Positions 1 to 5,654 of a stretch of 5,838 nucleotides of DNA are shown one piece after another (positions within the stretch are counted from its first letter, which is position 1; each line of letters opens with the position of its first letter). Source of the stretch: an uncultured Acidimicrobiaceae bacterium (lineage in GTDB: Bacteria > Actinomycetota > Acidimicrobiia > Acidimicrobiales > Bog-793); assembly GCA_903907185.1 (NCBI GenBank), contig CAIVND010000119.1, forward strand, positions 1-5,838. The letters run 5' to 3'. A program made the translations under genes and the position numbers. Under the pieces are notes generated by a model, which ran no database searches, was not told where the DNA came from, and saw nothing but the letters and a program-made list of their open reading frames with translations.

Positions 1-345
1 ATCCGGGATAAATCCGCTGTGAGAGCTGATCTTTTCGTTGAAGATAGCGTCTCCAATATCGAAAAGATAGAAGGCTTCGGATGTGAAACCATCTGCATTA
101 CTAACTCGACCAACGTGACCGCTCCCGTCACACTTCGAGCTGATGATTGGGTAGAGGCCGAACGACTAATTCATGAGAAGTACTACGCGTGGCGAAAGCT
201 TCACGGTCTTGCTTTGCCGCCCGGTACCAGATCGACATCCAGTGTTTTGAAGATCCACCCCAAGCAGCGCCGAGAGATGGCAGCAACGTTTTCGGCAATG
301 TTGCTCGTTTTGCCAAACTTTCCCCTGGTTAGTGGGGGGCGTTAA
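1..345 (+). CDS. HAD-superfamily hydrolase, 5'-nucleotidase (NT5C)-like, C-terminal part (5' truncated)
   Basis: The reading frame is open from the first base and runs about 114 residues to TAA at 343-345, so the gene begins outside the window. A GTG at position 19 is probably not the start, because homology-like sequence begins before it. Near the truncated end a Lys (IRDK) is followed about ten residues later by the hydrophobic-acidic segment DLFVEDSVSNIE. This looks like HAD motif III (Lys) followed by motif IV (the acidic Mg-binding pair), as in 5'(3')-deoxyribonucleotidase-type HAD proteins. A short strand (TICITNSTN) then resembles the family's final beta strand. HAD enzymes hydrolyse phosphate esters through an aspartyl-phosphate; the nucleophile region lies upstream and is not visible. 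The last 40 residues are basic and match nothing I know. The cupin gene follows after 33 bp on the same strand, so co-transcription is possible. The HAD assignment is fair; the nucleotide substrate is a guess. Confidence 0.6.
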   Translation: MRDKSAVRADLFVEDSVSNIEKIEGFGCETICITNSTNVTAPVTLRADDWVEAERLIHEKYYAWRKLHGLALPPGTRSTSSVLKIHPKQRREMAATFSAMLLVLPNFPLVSGGR

Positions 346-378
346 CATCCTCGTTGTGTGTAATGGGGGAACTCAACA

Positions 379-861
379 ATGACCGACGCAACAAGAGATG
401 ACGAGATTGCAGATCGCCCGGTCACTTCACCGAGCGATATTGACCAATGGCATCGAGGGTTGCACCACACGAAAGGGTCGACACTCAGCGCCGAAACGGC
501 CCAGACATCCGGGATGAGACGTTATGCGGCAATCTCCGGAGATCTCGCAGGTTCAGAGAGGATCTGGATGGGGGAGAATCATGTTGATCCCGGTGTTCGA
601 TCCGCCAATCATCATCATGGCGAATCTGAAACCGGAATTTACGTCGTCGCTGGGAATCCAGTTTTCGTTTTCATGGATGGAGATGTTGAGTCACGTATCG
701 AGACAGAGCCAGGGGATTATATCTATGTACCGCCGTATATCCCTCACCGCGAGGAGAACCCCTCTTCAAAGACAGAGGCCGTCGTAATTCTTGCGCGCAG
801 CACCCAGGATGCAATCGTTATCAATCTCGAGAGCCTGAGCTCCGAGGTTCCCGAGCAGTAG
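379..861 (+). CDS. Single-domain cupin protein (COG4101-like)
   Basis: A complete 160-residue protein. The ATG is preceded by GGGGGA at 365-370 with 8-nt spacing, which supports this start. The first ~60 residues are polar and have no recognised domain. A cupin beta-barrel follows. Motif 1 spans about residues 72-92, with three consecutive His (78-80) and Glu84. Motif 2 spans residues 112-127 (GDYIYVPPYIPHREEN), with His123 as the fourth metal ligand and Asn127 in the usual place; the Gly normally after Pro-X is Tyr here. A full 3-His/1-Glu metal site is therefore possible. The ending, with a VVILARS strand and an IVINLE strand, is typical of small RmlC-like cupins of the COG4101 type, whose function is largely unknown; possible roles are dioxygenase, isomerase or sensor. 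There is no signal peptide, so it is cytoplasmic. It converges on the catabolic-looking - strand genes, and a shared pathway is only a possibility. Confidence 0.88.
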   Translation: MTDATRDDEIADRPVTSPSDIDQWHRGLHHTKGSTLSAETAQTSGMRRYAAISGDLAGSERIWMGENHVDPGVRSANHHHGESETGIYVVAGNPVFVFMDGDVESRIETEPGDYIYVPPYIPHREENPSSKTEAVVILARSTQDAIVINLESLSSEVPEQ

Positions 862-875
862 CAAGGACAGTTACG

Positions 876-891
876 ACATCTGACCAGATGT
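876..891. terminator. Short inverted repeat in the convergent gap
   Basis: ACATCT and AGATGT form a perfect 6-bp stem around a GACC loop, 14 bases after the cupin stop codon. Its place between two converging genes fits a bidirectional transcription end. No T-run follows on either strand and the stem is AT-rich, so it is not a classical intrinsic terminator. Confidence 0.25.
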
Positions 892-901
892 GAACTTCGC
901 G

Positions 902-943
902 CGTTGGCGAGCCACCCGTGAAGGCTGAACTCCTCTGCCAACG
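902..943. terminator. Longer inverted repeat next to the amidohydrolase stop
   Basis: CGTTGGC (902-908) and GCCAACG (937-943) are exact reverse complements separated by 28 bases. The downstream arm lies 9 bp beyond the amidohydrolase stop codon (953-955, - strand). A 3'-end stabilising hairpin or factor-dependent terminator for the - strand transcript is plausible. No U-tract is present and the loop is long, so the call is tentative. Confidence 0.22.
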
Positions 944-952
944 AGGTGGACG

Positions 953-2176
953 CTACTGCGCGAGACCCATCTTTTCTTTCTCAAATGAGAAATCCTTCGA
1001 GCTCTTCAGCCACGGTCGGACCCACTGCCAGTCGGCGTCGGCCGGAGTCTCACCCTCAGCAAGAATGCGAGGCTCTCGAAGTTCCTCGGAATAGTTTGTC
1101 AGCGGCTGTCGCTCAATGGGAGGTGGGAGTGGTTGGCCAAATAGTCGAGCAAGATTCTCGCCCATGACCTTCTTTCGAGTTTCTTTCGGAAGGTCCATCA
1201 GTGTGAGTTTCATCGTCTCGTCCGTATAGGGCCATGCGCCACCGCCATGAGGGTAGTCATTTGAATAGATGAAATTGTCAATTCCCCAGCGCTGGAGCAA
1301 AAGTCCGGTCACACCGTCTTGCATGAAAGTCGAGGAAAAGTTTCGCGAAAAGTACTCGCTCGGAAGCATGTCGAGTCCAAGTCGAGAGCTACTGCTGCGA
1401 GCCCCCTCCGCACGCCAACCGGTGAACTTACGATCAAGATCCTCCAAAAAGAAGGGAATCCAGCCGCAGTCAAACTCAGCAAGAAGGATCTTGAGTCTCG
1501 GGTGTCGTTCGAGCGTGCCGAAGAGGATCAACTCAGCGGTCGTCTTCTGCGCGACGTGTTTGTGACCGTAGGCCTGGCGACCGACAAGCGCCCGACGATC
1601 CTCGCCCTCACGGGTCACGTAACTACCAAAGCCAAAGTTGATGTGCATACAGATGGGAACGTCCATCTCCTCAGCGGCGGACCAGAAACGCTCGTAGTGG
1701 TCGCCAGAGAAAGGGAGATCATCGGGAGGTGCAACCCAGGTGGTGACACCTTTCAGCCCAGCCTCTTTAGTTCGGCGCATCTCCTCGATCGCGTAATCGA
1801 TGTCCCACAAACTGATGAGAGCGGGCCCCCAAAGTCGGTCGAAGTCTTCGCTGCAGTATTCGATGAGCCAGTCGTTATAGACGCGCTCTTCAGCTTTGAC
1901 TAACTCGATGTCAAACGGCATCTTCTCGTAGAACTGCTGATAGATCCTCTGTGCGGTACTGGGGAAGAGGACCATTGCACTGATACCGTCGGCTGAGATG
2001 TCGCGCAGAGCCGCCTTTGGATCTCCGCCACCCGCGCGCTCATATCGGGCTCGTCCGGGCAGTGCACGATCACGGAACTTTGCCGGGAGACGAGTCGTCC
2101 AGAGGTCCTCTGGCTCGAGGACATGTGAGTCCCCGGAGAGTCGTGTGATGTCGGGGTCTGGAATCTCACTTGTCAT
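953..2176 (-). CDS. Amidohydrolase family protein (Amidohydro_2, metal-dependent TIM barrel)
   Basis: A complete 407-residue protein. The ATG is preceded by AAGGGAAGAG (2181-2190), so this start is well supported. It fits the Amidohydro_2 (PF04909) group of the amidohydrolase superfamily, which includes ACMSD- and gamma-resorcylate-type decarboxylases and C-C or C-N hydrolases. Near the N-terminus GDSHVLEP gives the metal-binding D16-x-H18 pair. His178 (MHIN) ends a core strand. Glu234 lies in AEFDCGWIPFFLEDLDR, a hallmark segment of this group. Asp307 in YSNDYPH is the conserved catalytic or metal Asp after the last barrel strand. The C-terminal ~60 residues after the NLARLFG helix are polar and extend past the barrel. 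There is no signal peptide. It is the last gene of the - strand block, 53 bp after the Rieske gene. A hydrolytic or decarboxylating step on a cyclic or aromatic intermediate is the likely role; the substrate cannot be read from sequence. Confidence 0.92.
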   Translation of the reverse strand: MTSEIPDPDITRLSGDSHVLEPEDLWTTRLPAKFRDRALPGRARYERAGGGDPKAALRDISADGISAMVLFPSTAQRIYQQFYEKMPFDIELVKAEERVYNDWLIEYCSEDFDRLWGPALISLWDIDYAIEEMRRTKEAGLKGVTTWVAPPDDLPFSGDHYERFWSAAEEMDVPICMHINFGFGSYVTREGEDRRALVGRQAYGHKHVAQKTTAELILFGTLERHPRLKILLAEFDCGWIPFFLEDLDRKFTGWRAEGARSSSSRLGLDMLPSEYFSRNFSSTFMQDGVTGLLLQRWGIDNFIYSNDYPHGGGAWPYTDETMKLTLMDLPKETRKKVMGENLARLFGQPLPPPIERQPLTNYSEELREPRILAEGETPADADWQWVRPWLKSSKDFSFEKEKMGLAQ

Positions 2177-2229
2177 GGTTCTCTTCCCTTCTCAGAAGCT
2201 GGGCATACCAACTAGCTATTCCGCCAGAT

Positions 2230-3735
2230 TCAGGTGGCATCGAGCGCGGTGCGTGTCGCGGCCACTGTTCTTTCTCGTGTGGTCGCGAGAAGCTGCTCTG
2301 GCGCCTCGACTTCGGGTGCCTCTGAATCTTCCTCGCGTACCTCCGCGACTATCACCGACCACGTGAGACCCCACGCGCCTGGCCAACAGAGCGCCCGAGC
2401 TGACAGCTCAGCAACTTCGAGGGCATGGGCCGCGAGACTGAGCGATCCTGTATCGATAGCCGCGGAGAGCTGGGGTGTGCCCGCAGCAGCGATCGCGCGG
2501 GCAGCGCTCTGCCAGTCGATCCGCCACGCTTCGGCGATCGCGCGATCGCGTCCTTTGGCCCACCGAGTTGAACTCTCCGCGTTCCAGACGTAAGGCCAAG
2601 CAACCTTCCAGGGGACCCGCTGGGTTTCGGTGAAGGCGCGGTCGAACGCTTCGTGAGCAGCCTGTTCGGCTTCATCAAGGGCGGCATCGAGCACGGCTCC
2701 ATTAAGTACTTCGAGATTGCGGAGGTTGGCGGCGGGAACCTCGGCGCCGAGGGCGTCCAGCCAGAGCGGTAGGTGTCTGCGGATGAGAAGATCGAGCGCC
2801 CACTCGCCTCGGTGGTGAGCAAGAAAATCTGGAAGATCAGCGATTGTGGGATCGAGTTCGAGATCTTGTTCTGCATCGGAGAGGTTGGGCAGGTCGACCG
2901 GGTGACCTGCTTTTGCGGTTTCACCCTCATCAATGGAGAGATTGAGCGTCGTATGCAGCCACTCGCGCGCTCGTACTCCCGGGGTGACTGCTGCAACAGG
3001 CGTTGGGGCCTCGACAGGAGAGAGCGCCCCCCCGGTGAGATCGTCTGCAGGGTTCGTCTCTGCAACCCCCTCTGGGAGCGGACCGAGACATTCAGCGATA
3101 ACGATCATGGTGGCAAGATCATCAAGGGGAGTAAGTGCCACCTCGCGATCAACGTCGCCAAAGACAAAGGGCGAACCCACCGGGGATGGGATTCCTACCC
3201 AGCTCTCGATGATGTCCAACCAGTTGCGTTCCACGACCATGAGCGTGAGGTGTCGGCGAATACCCGCCTCGCCGAACGCACCAAGATCGGGGAATGGCGG
3301 TGCTTCACCTTCGCCGAGATAGGTCCAAAGAAGTCCGCCCTGAGCGTGGATTGGGTGAGCAGGAATGTGGACATGGTCCCGAGTGATCAACCCCTCAAGT
3401 GGAATATCTACGCACTGGCCACTTTGGTCGAAACACCATCCGTGGTAGGGGCAGCGCAGACCAACATCGGCAGCAATGCCCCACTCGAGGCTTACGCCGC
3501 GATGCGGGCACCGATCACCAATGAGGCCATAGCGGCCAACCCGGTCTCGGTAAACAACACGGTCCTCACCGATCAATCGAACGCGACGAGCGTTCTGTCT
3601 GCTCAAAATGTCGACTGGAAGAACGGGAATCCAGTGATGGCGCAAGGCTTCGCCAACTGGGGTCCCAGCGTGTACGGAAAATTCAGGACGCTCGGCTGGA
3701 TCAGCTCCAGTGGACTCTTGGGTATTGGTGGTCAT
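2230..3735 (-). CDS. Rieske [2Fe-2S] protein with a non-oxygenase, Ala/Trp-rich helical C-terminus
   Basis: The protein has 501 residues from the ATG at 3733-3735; positions below count from the adjacent ATG at 3738, so subtract one for the chosen start. AGAGGT at 3741-3746 lies 2 nt from the first ATG and 5 nt from the second, favouring the second. The N-terminal 150 residues match the Rieske domain of phthalate/vanillate-type ring-hydroxylating oxygenase alpha subunits: RHHWIPVL, then C77-P-H79-R-G and C96-P-Y-H99-G-W with 16 residues between H79 and C96, then GGLLWTYLG. Homology continues to ERNWL (170-174), where the catalytic domain normally starts. The expected D-x2-H-x3-4-H iron ligands are absent; the next residues are DIIESWVGIPSPVGSP. 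Residues 190-260 contain a Pro-rich stretch. Residues 260-500 appear helical, with many Ala and Trp, including two W-x3-W-x3-W stripes (377/381/385 and 452/456/460). It probably transfers electrons rather than acting as an oxygenase by itself. I know no name for the C-terminal half. Confidence 0.85.
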   Translation of the reverse strand: MTTNTQESTGADPAERPEFSVHAGTPVGEALRHHWIPVLPVDILSRQNARRVRLIGEDRVVYRDRVGRYGLIGDRCPHRGVSLEWGIAADVGLRCPYHGWCFDQSGQCVDIPLEGLITRDHVHIPAHPIHAQGGLLWTYLGEGEAPPFPDLGAFGEAGIRRHLTLMVVERNWLDIIESWVGIPSPVGSPFVFGDVDREVALTPLDDLATMIVIAECLGPLPEGVAETNPADDLTGGALSPVEAPTPVAAVTPGVRAREWLHTTLNLSIDEGETAKAGHPVDLPNLSDAEQDLELDPTIADLPDFLAHHRGEWALDLLIRRHLPLWLDALGAEVPAANLRNLEVLNGAVLDAALDEAEQAAHEAFDRAFTETQRVPWKVAWPYVWNAESSTRWAKGRDRAIAEAWRIDWQSAARAIAAAGTPQLSAAIDTGSLSLAAHALEVAELSARALCWPGAWGLTWSVIVAEVREEDSEAPEVEAPEQLLATTRERTVAATRTALDAT

Positions 3736-3740
3736 CATCG

Positions 3741-3746
3741 ACCTCT
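3741..3746 (-). promoter_or_regulatory. Ribosome binding site that decides the Rieske start
   Basis: On the - strand the sequence AGAGGT is followed by CG and two tandem ATG codons. It is 2 nt from the first ATG and 5 nt from the second, so the second ATG (3733-3735) is the more likely start. The choice changes the protein by one Met only. Confidence 0.5.
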
Positions 3747-3750
3747 GCGG

Positions 3751-3810
3751 GCACCGGTGCGCGGGCGCGCGCCAAGAGCGTCTTGGAACAGCGATGTCAT
3801 CGGGTCGCTG
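3751..3810. repeat. Cluster of dyad symmetries between the PqqC-like and Rieske genes
   Basis: The 75-bp gap holds several perfect inverted repeats: GCACCGGTGC (3751-3760, self-complementary), CCAAGA-GCG-TCTTGG (3772-3786, 6-bp stem with 3-nt loop), and CAGCGA/TCGCTG (3789-3794 with 3805-3810), which overlaps CGATG-T-CATCG (3792-3802). In the transcript these would be hairpins between the stop of one gene and the ribosome binding site of the next. They could set relative expression by mRNA processing or partial termination, or be an operator. No T-run follows, so a strong intrinsic terminator is unlikely. Confidence 0.4.
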
Positions 3811-3813
3811 GCG

Positions 3814-4644
3814 CTAGGCCAGGGCTGGAGTGATTTGGTTCCCGATCAGAAGAGGAATCTGCGCGCCTTCGGGTGCCTGGAATGGACTCTTACCGTCGGC
3901 TGCTTCGGCTAGACCTTGCACGCATTGCATCTCGATATCGAGTCGCTCTCGGAATGCACGAGACGCGAGCAGTTGGCGCTCGGTAGTACAGCCCCAATAG
4001 GGAAGGATCTCTTTTGCCCAGGCAGAGTTCTCTTTCGAGTCATTGAGGACAGCATCAAAGAACTCAAGGTCAGCGTCGGCAACACCGTATTTGGTGCTGA
4101 GGGCATCACGCAGTTGTGGAAAAACACCCTGGTAGAAGCAGTCGGCAGCGTAAAGACTGGCGATGCAATCAAGCCATGTCCACTCCCACGATCGGGAATA
4201 CACCGAAAGTGTCGTGATTGCAAAGAACGTCCGCGTGTAGGGGCGCCATTCGTCGAGCTCTTGACGAGAAACTTCAAGAGCGTCGCCGATACGGGCAAAG
4301 AGTTCCTCGTAGGCGGGTGTACTCCACTCAGGACGGATGTCGCGGACTACGTTCCTGCCCTCGACCCAGACCAATCGCTGGAGCAGTCTTGCGCGAACGG
4401 TGTGATCGTTGCACTTGATATAGGCAGCTGCGGTCGTGTAATACAGGTTGTCCCAGTAGAAATACTGATCCTTCACCCACATTTGGAGCTGTTGGCGTGA
4501 AAGGTCCCCGGCGACGAACTTCTTGTAAAAGGCCGGGAGTTCCGTCAGTTTTGCGTTGTAGTTCTCCTCGAGCAGGCCAAGGAAGTCCTCCCCCGATAGC
4601 GGTGGTACTGCGAGGTCCTCAGGACCGTAAGGCGTCTGCGACAT
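3814..4644 (-). CDS. PqqC-like / TenA-type heme-oxygenase-fold protein with degenerate metal-ligand positions
   Basis: A complete 276-residue protein. AAGGGGA lies about 6 nt before the ATG. The helical pattern follows the TENA/THI-4/PQQC family, with PqqC as the closest match by eye. QQLQMWVKDQYFYWDN (about 51-66) sits where PqqC has its WV-NRFYYQ helix; Y-IKCND-x-R (75-85) matches its NCPD-RR segment; and TTERQLLASRAFRERLDIE (220-238) matches the last helices. PqqC is a cofactor-less oxidase that finishes PQQ synthesis; other members are thiaminases or diiron oxidases. Compared with diiron members, Glu95 (VWVEG) is kept. The usual His-Pro is R104-Pro (DIRPEW), and the last ligand helix reads DAVLNDSKENSAWA with no His. 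It probably does not bind a diiron centre in the standard way, so it may be cofactor-less like PqqC or act as a partner subunit. Its gene follows the intact paralogue by 59 bp. No other pqq genes are in the window, so true PqqC is unlikely. Confidence 0.82.
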   Translation of the reverse strand: MSQTPYGPEDLAVPPLSGEDFLGLLEENYNAKLTELPAFYKKFVAGDLSRQQLQMWVKDQYFYWDNLYYTTAAAYIKCNDHTVRARLLQRLVWVEGRNVVRDIRPEWSTPAYEELFARIGDALEVSRQELDEWRPYTRTFFAITTLSVYSRSWEWTWLDCIASLYAADCFYQGVFPQLRDALSTKYGVADADLEFFDAVLNDSKENSAWAKEILPYWGCTTERQLLASRAFRERLDIEMQCVQGLAEAADGKSPFQAPEGAQIPLLIGNQITPALA

Positions 4645-4703
4645 GGTTTTCCCCTTCGATGAGCAGTGAATGAAAGATGGAGCAAGCTGGTTTCAAAGGA
4701 GAC

Positions 4704-5426
4704 TTAGAGGCCCCCACCTGCGCCCATCTGAGCACGGAGCTCAAAAACTTGAATTAGCTGCTCTTGGAGCTCAGGAGTGGTGCAGAAATGGCGCACGATC
4801 TCCTCGTTGTAGTCGGCATGTTCGATATCAATTCCGGCATGTTCGAAGCGGTTCATGAGTGCTCGTTCGATATCTGGAACGCCCCACTCTTTAAAGCGCT
4901 TGCGATCGCGGTCGATCGCCTCAAGTAGCTCAGCGGAGTGCTTGGCGGTGCCACCTTCGCCGACCATGCCACTGCCGATCGCGACTGAAAAGTGCTGGTA
5001 GCGATTCGAAGCGACCCTCCAGCCGCGCGAGATGAGAATCCAGGGGTCGGCATCGCCCTTTTCGAGGTCGTTGATCTCCTCGTCGGTCACGCCAAAGGCG
5101 TAGGCCTCCCAACGGCTGAGGAGTGGGTGGGCAACTTTGTCGCCACCGACCGCCGTCTCTCCGCCCTCGTCGACGAGCTTGCGAAGTTGGTGGCGCCGTG
5201 TCGCTTTATCTGGGTTGTTGATATAGCGCTCGCCCTCAAAGCGGTGGTTAATGTCTCCTCCGGTAAAGCTGCGGCGCTTGCCAGCAGCGAGCTTTGGAAA
5301 CTCGTCCTGGCTCATGATCTCTTTGGCGTTGAAAGGATGACCCTTTTGGTAGTCATTTCGGACAGCTTCGCAGGCCGCGATGAGCTCGTCTGGCGACATA
5401 ACCCGCCTGTTTGTATCTACGGTCAT
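4704..5426 (-). CDS. Heme-oxygenase-fold, diiron-oxidase-like (HDO/PqqC-type) iron-containing redox enzyme
   Basis: The protein has 240 residues when started at the ATG at 5424-5426. A longer in-frame form begins at 5513, but AGGGGGG (5433-5439) sits 6 nt before the inner ATG, and the added N-terminus is a hydrophobic stretch unlike the family. Candidate ligands match the pattern of heme-oxygenase-like diiron oxidases such as CADD, UndA and SznF: E87 or E90 in VDEGGE, H100 in AHPLL, E157 in VGEGG, and H196, D200 and H203 in FEHAGIDIEHADY. The His/+4 Asp/+7 His spacing on the last helix is, as I recall, that of CADD (H174/D178/H181). Such enzymes use O2 and two irons to oxidise or cleave small substrates in the cytoplasm. 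The protein is about 35 residues shorter than its neighbour and looks reduced before residue 65, where a first core helix would lie. It is the first gene of the tight four-gene run. The family call is good; the reaction is unknown. Confidence 0.8.
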   Translation of the reverse strand: MTVDTNRRVMSPDELIAACEAVRNDYQKGHPFNAKEIMSQDEFPKLAAGKRRSFTGGDINHRFEGERYINNPDKATRRHQLRKLVDEGGETAVGGDKVAHPLLSRWEAYAFGVTDEEINDLEKGDADPWILISRGWRVASNRYQHFSVAIGSGMVGEGGTAKHSAELLEAIDRDRKRFKEWGVPDIERALMNRFEHAGIDIEHADYNEEIVRHFCTTPELQEQLIQVFELRAQMGAGGGL

Positions 5427-5654
5427 TTCCGACCCCCCTGTATATTCATGCCCTCGGACAGTCTCATGAAAAAGTTTAAGGACAACTAAAACTATCCCAA
5501 TGGATTCTTTCAAGCAAGCTTTCGCGCCACCGTCTCAGGTCCTCATGGTCAACTGGAAAGCCGGGTATTTGCAAGGACGCGTCGTCACAGGACGGTAACA
5601 CTTCGATGTCAGATCTTGTACTTGCGCCTTTTGATCGATGAGTCGCAAACCGAG
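5427..5654. other. 228-bp intergenic region, possible promoter for the downstream four genes
   Basis: This gap is three to four times longer than the others on the - strand and has an AT-rich part at about 5470-5515, so it is the best place for a promoter. A weak sigma70-like pair on the - strand is TTGGGA (5495-5500) and TAAACT (5473-5478) with 16-bp spacing, each matching the consensus at 4 of 6. The predicted leader would be about 40 nt. I see no intrinsic terminator for the preceding gene, no riboswitch core, and no convincing extra ORF. Confidence 0.25.
5433..5439 (-). promoter_or_regulatory. Strong ribosome binding site fixing the start of the diiron-oxidase-like gene
   Basis: AGGGGGG on the - strand lies 6 nt upstream of the ATG at 5424-5426. 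It supports this start over the in-frame ATG 87 bases further upstream. Confidence 0.65.

Noticed and set aside
1319..1903. 194-codon + strand open frame inside the amidohydrolase gene
   Set aside because: It is antisense to a well-supported amidohydrolase with all catalytic motifs in place, and it has no motif of its own.
2188..2198. CTTCT-C-AGAAG small inverted repeat upstream of the amidohydrolase start
   Set aside because: The one-nucleotide loop is sterically implausible as a hairpin, and purine-rich ribosome binding sites readily create such short symmetry.
2352..3065. 237-codon - strand frame overlapping the Rieske C-terminus; considered as evidence of a frameshift hiding an oxygenase domain
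   Set aside because: The translation is Ser/Arg/Pro-rich with no Rieske-oxygenase features, and the main frame continues with coherent helical sequence to its stop.
2773..3912. Long + strand open frame (379 codons) opposite the Rieske and PqqC-like genes
   Set aside because: It lies antisense to two genes with clear family motifs. Its translation has no recognisable domain and an odd mix of Cys and Arg, and it is explained as a codon-bias shadow.
3814..4644. Calling the PqqC-like gene pqqC itself
   Set aside because: There are no pqqA, pqqB, pqqD or pqqE genes nearby, and the region after the first helices differs (WVEGRN where PqqC has a DHDG-type motif), so only family-level similarity is justified.
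5427..5513. Upstream in-frame start adding 29 residues with a hydrophobic run, possibly a signal or membrane anchor
   Set aside because: A strong ribosome binding site 6 nt before the inner ATG explains the start, and a membrane anchor is not expected for this cytoplasmic fold.
5514..5654. A CTGAGA-like element in the gap on the - strand, considered as a TPP riboswitch because of the TenA/THI5-like neighbours
   Set aside because: The remaining conserved parts of the thiamine riboswitch (the GGGGTGC-type and CTGAT/CCAGCG-type segments) are not present around it.
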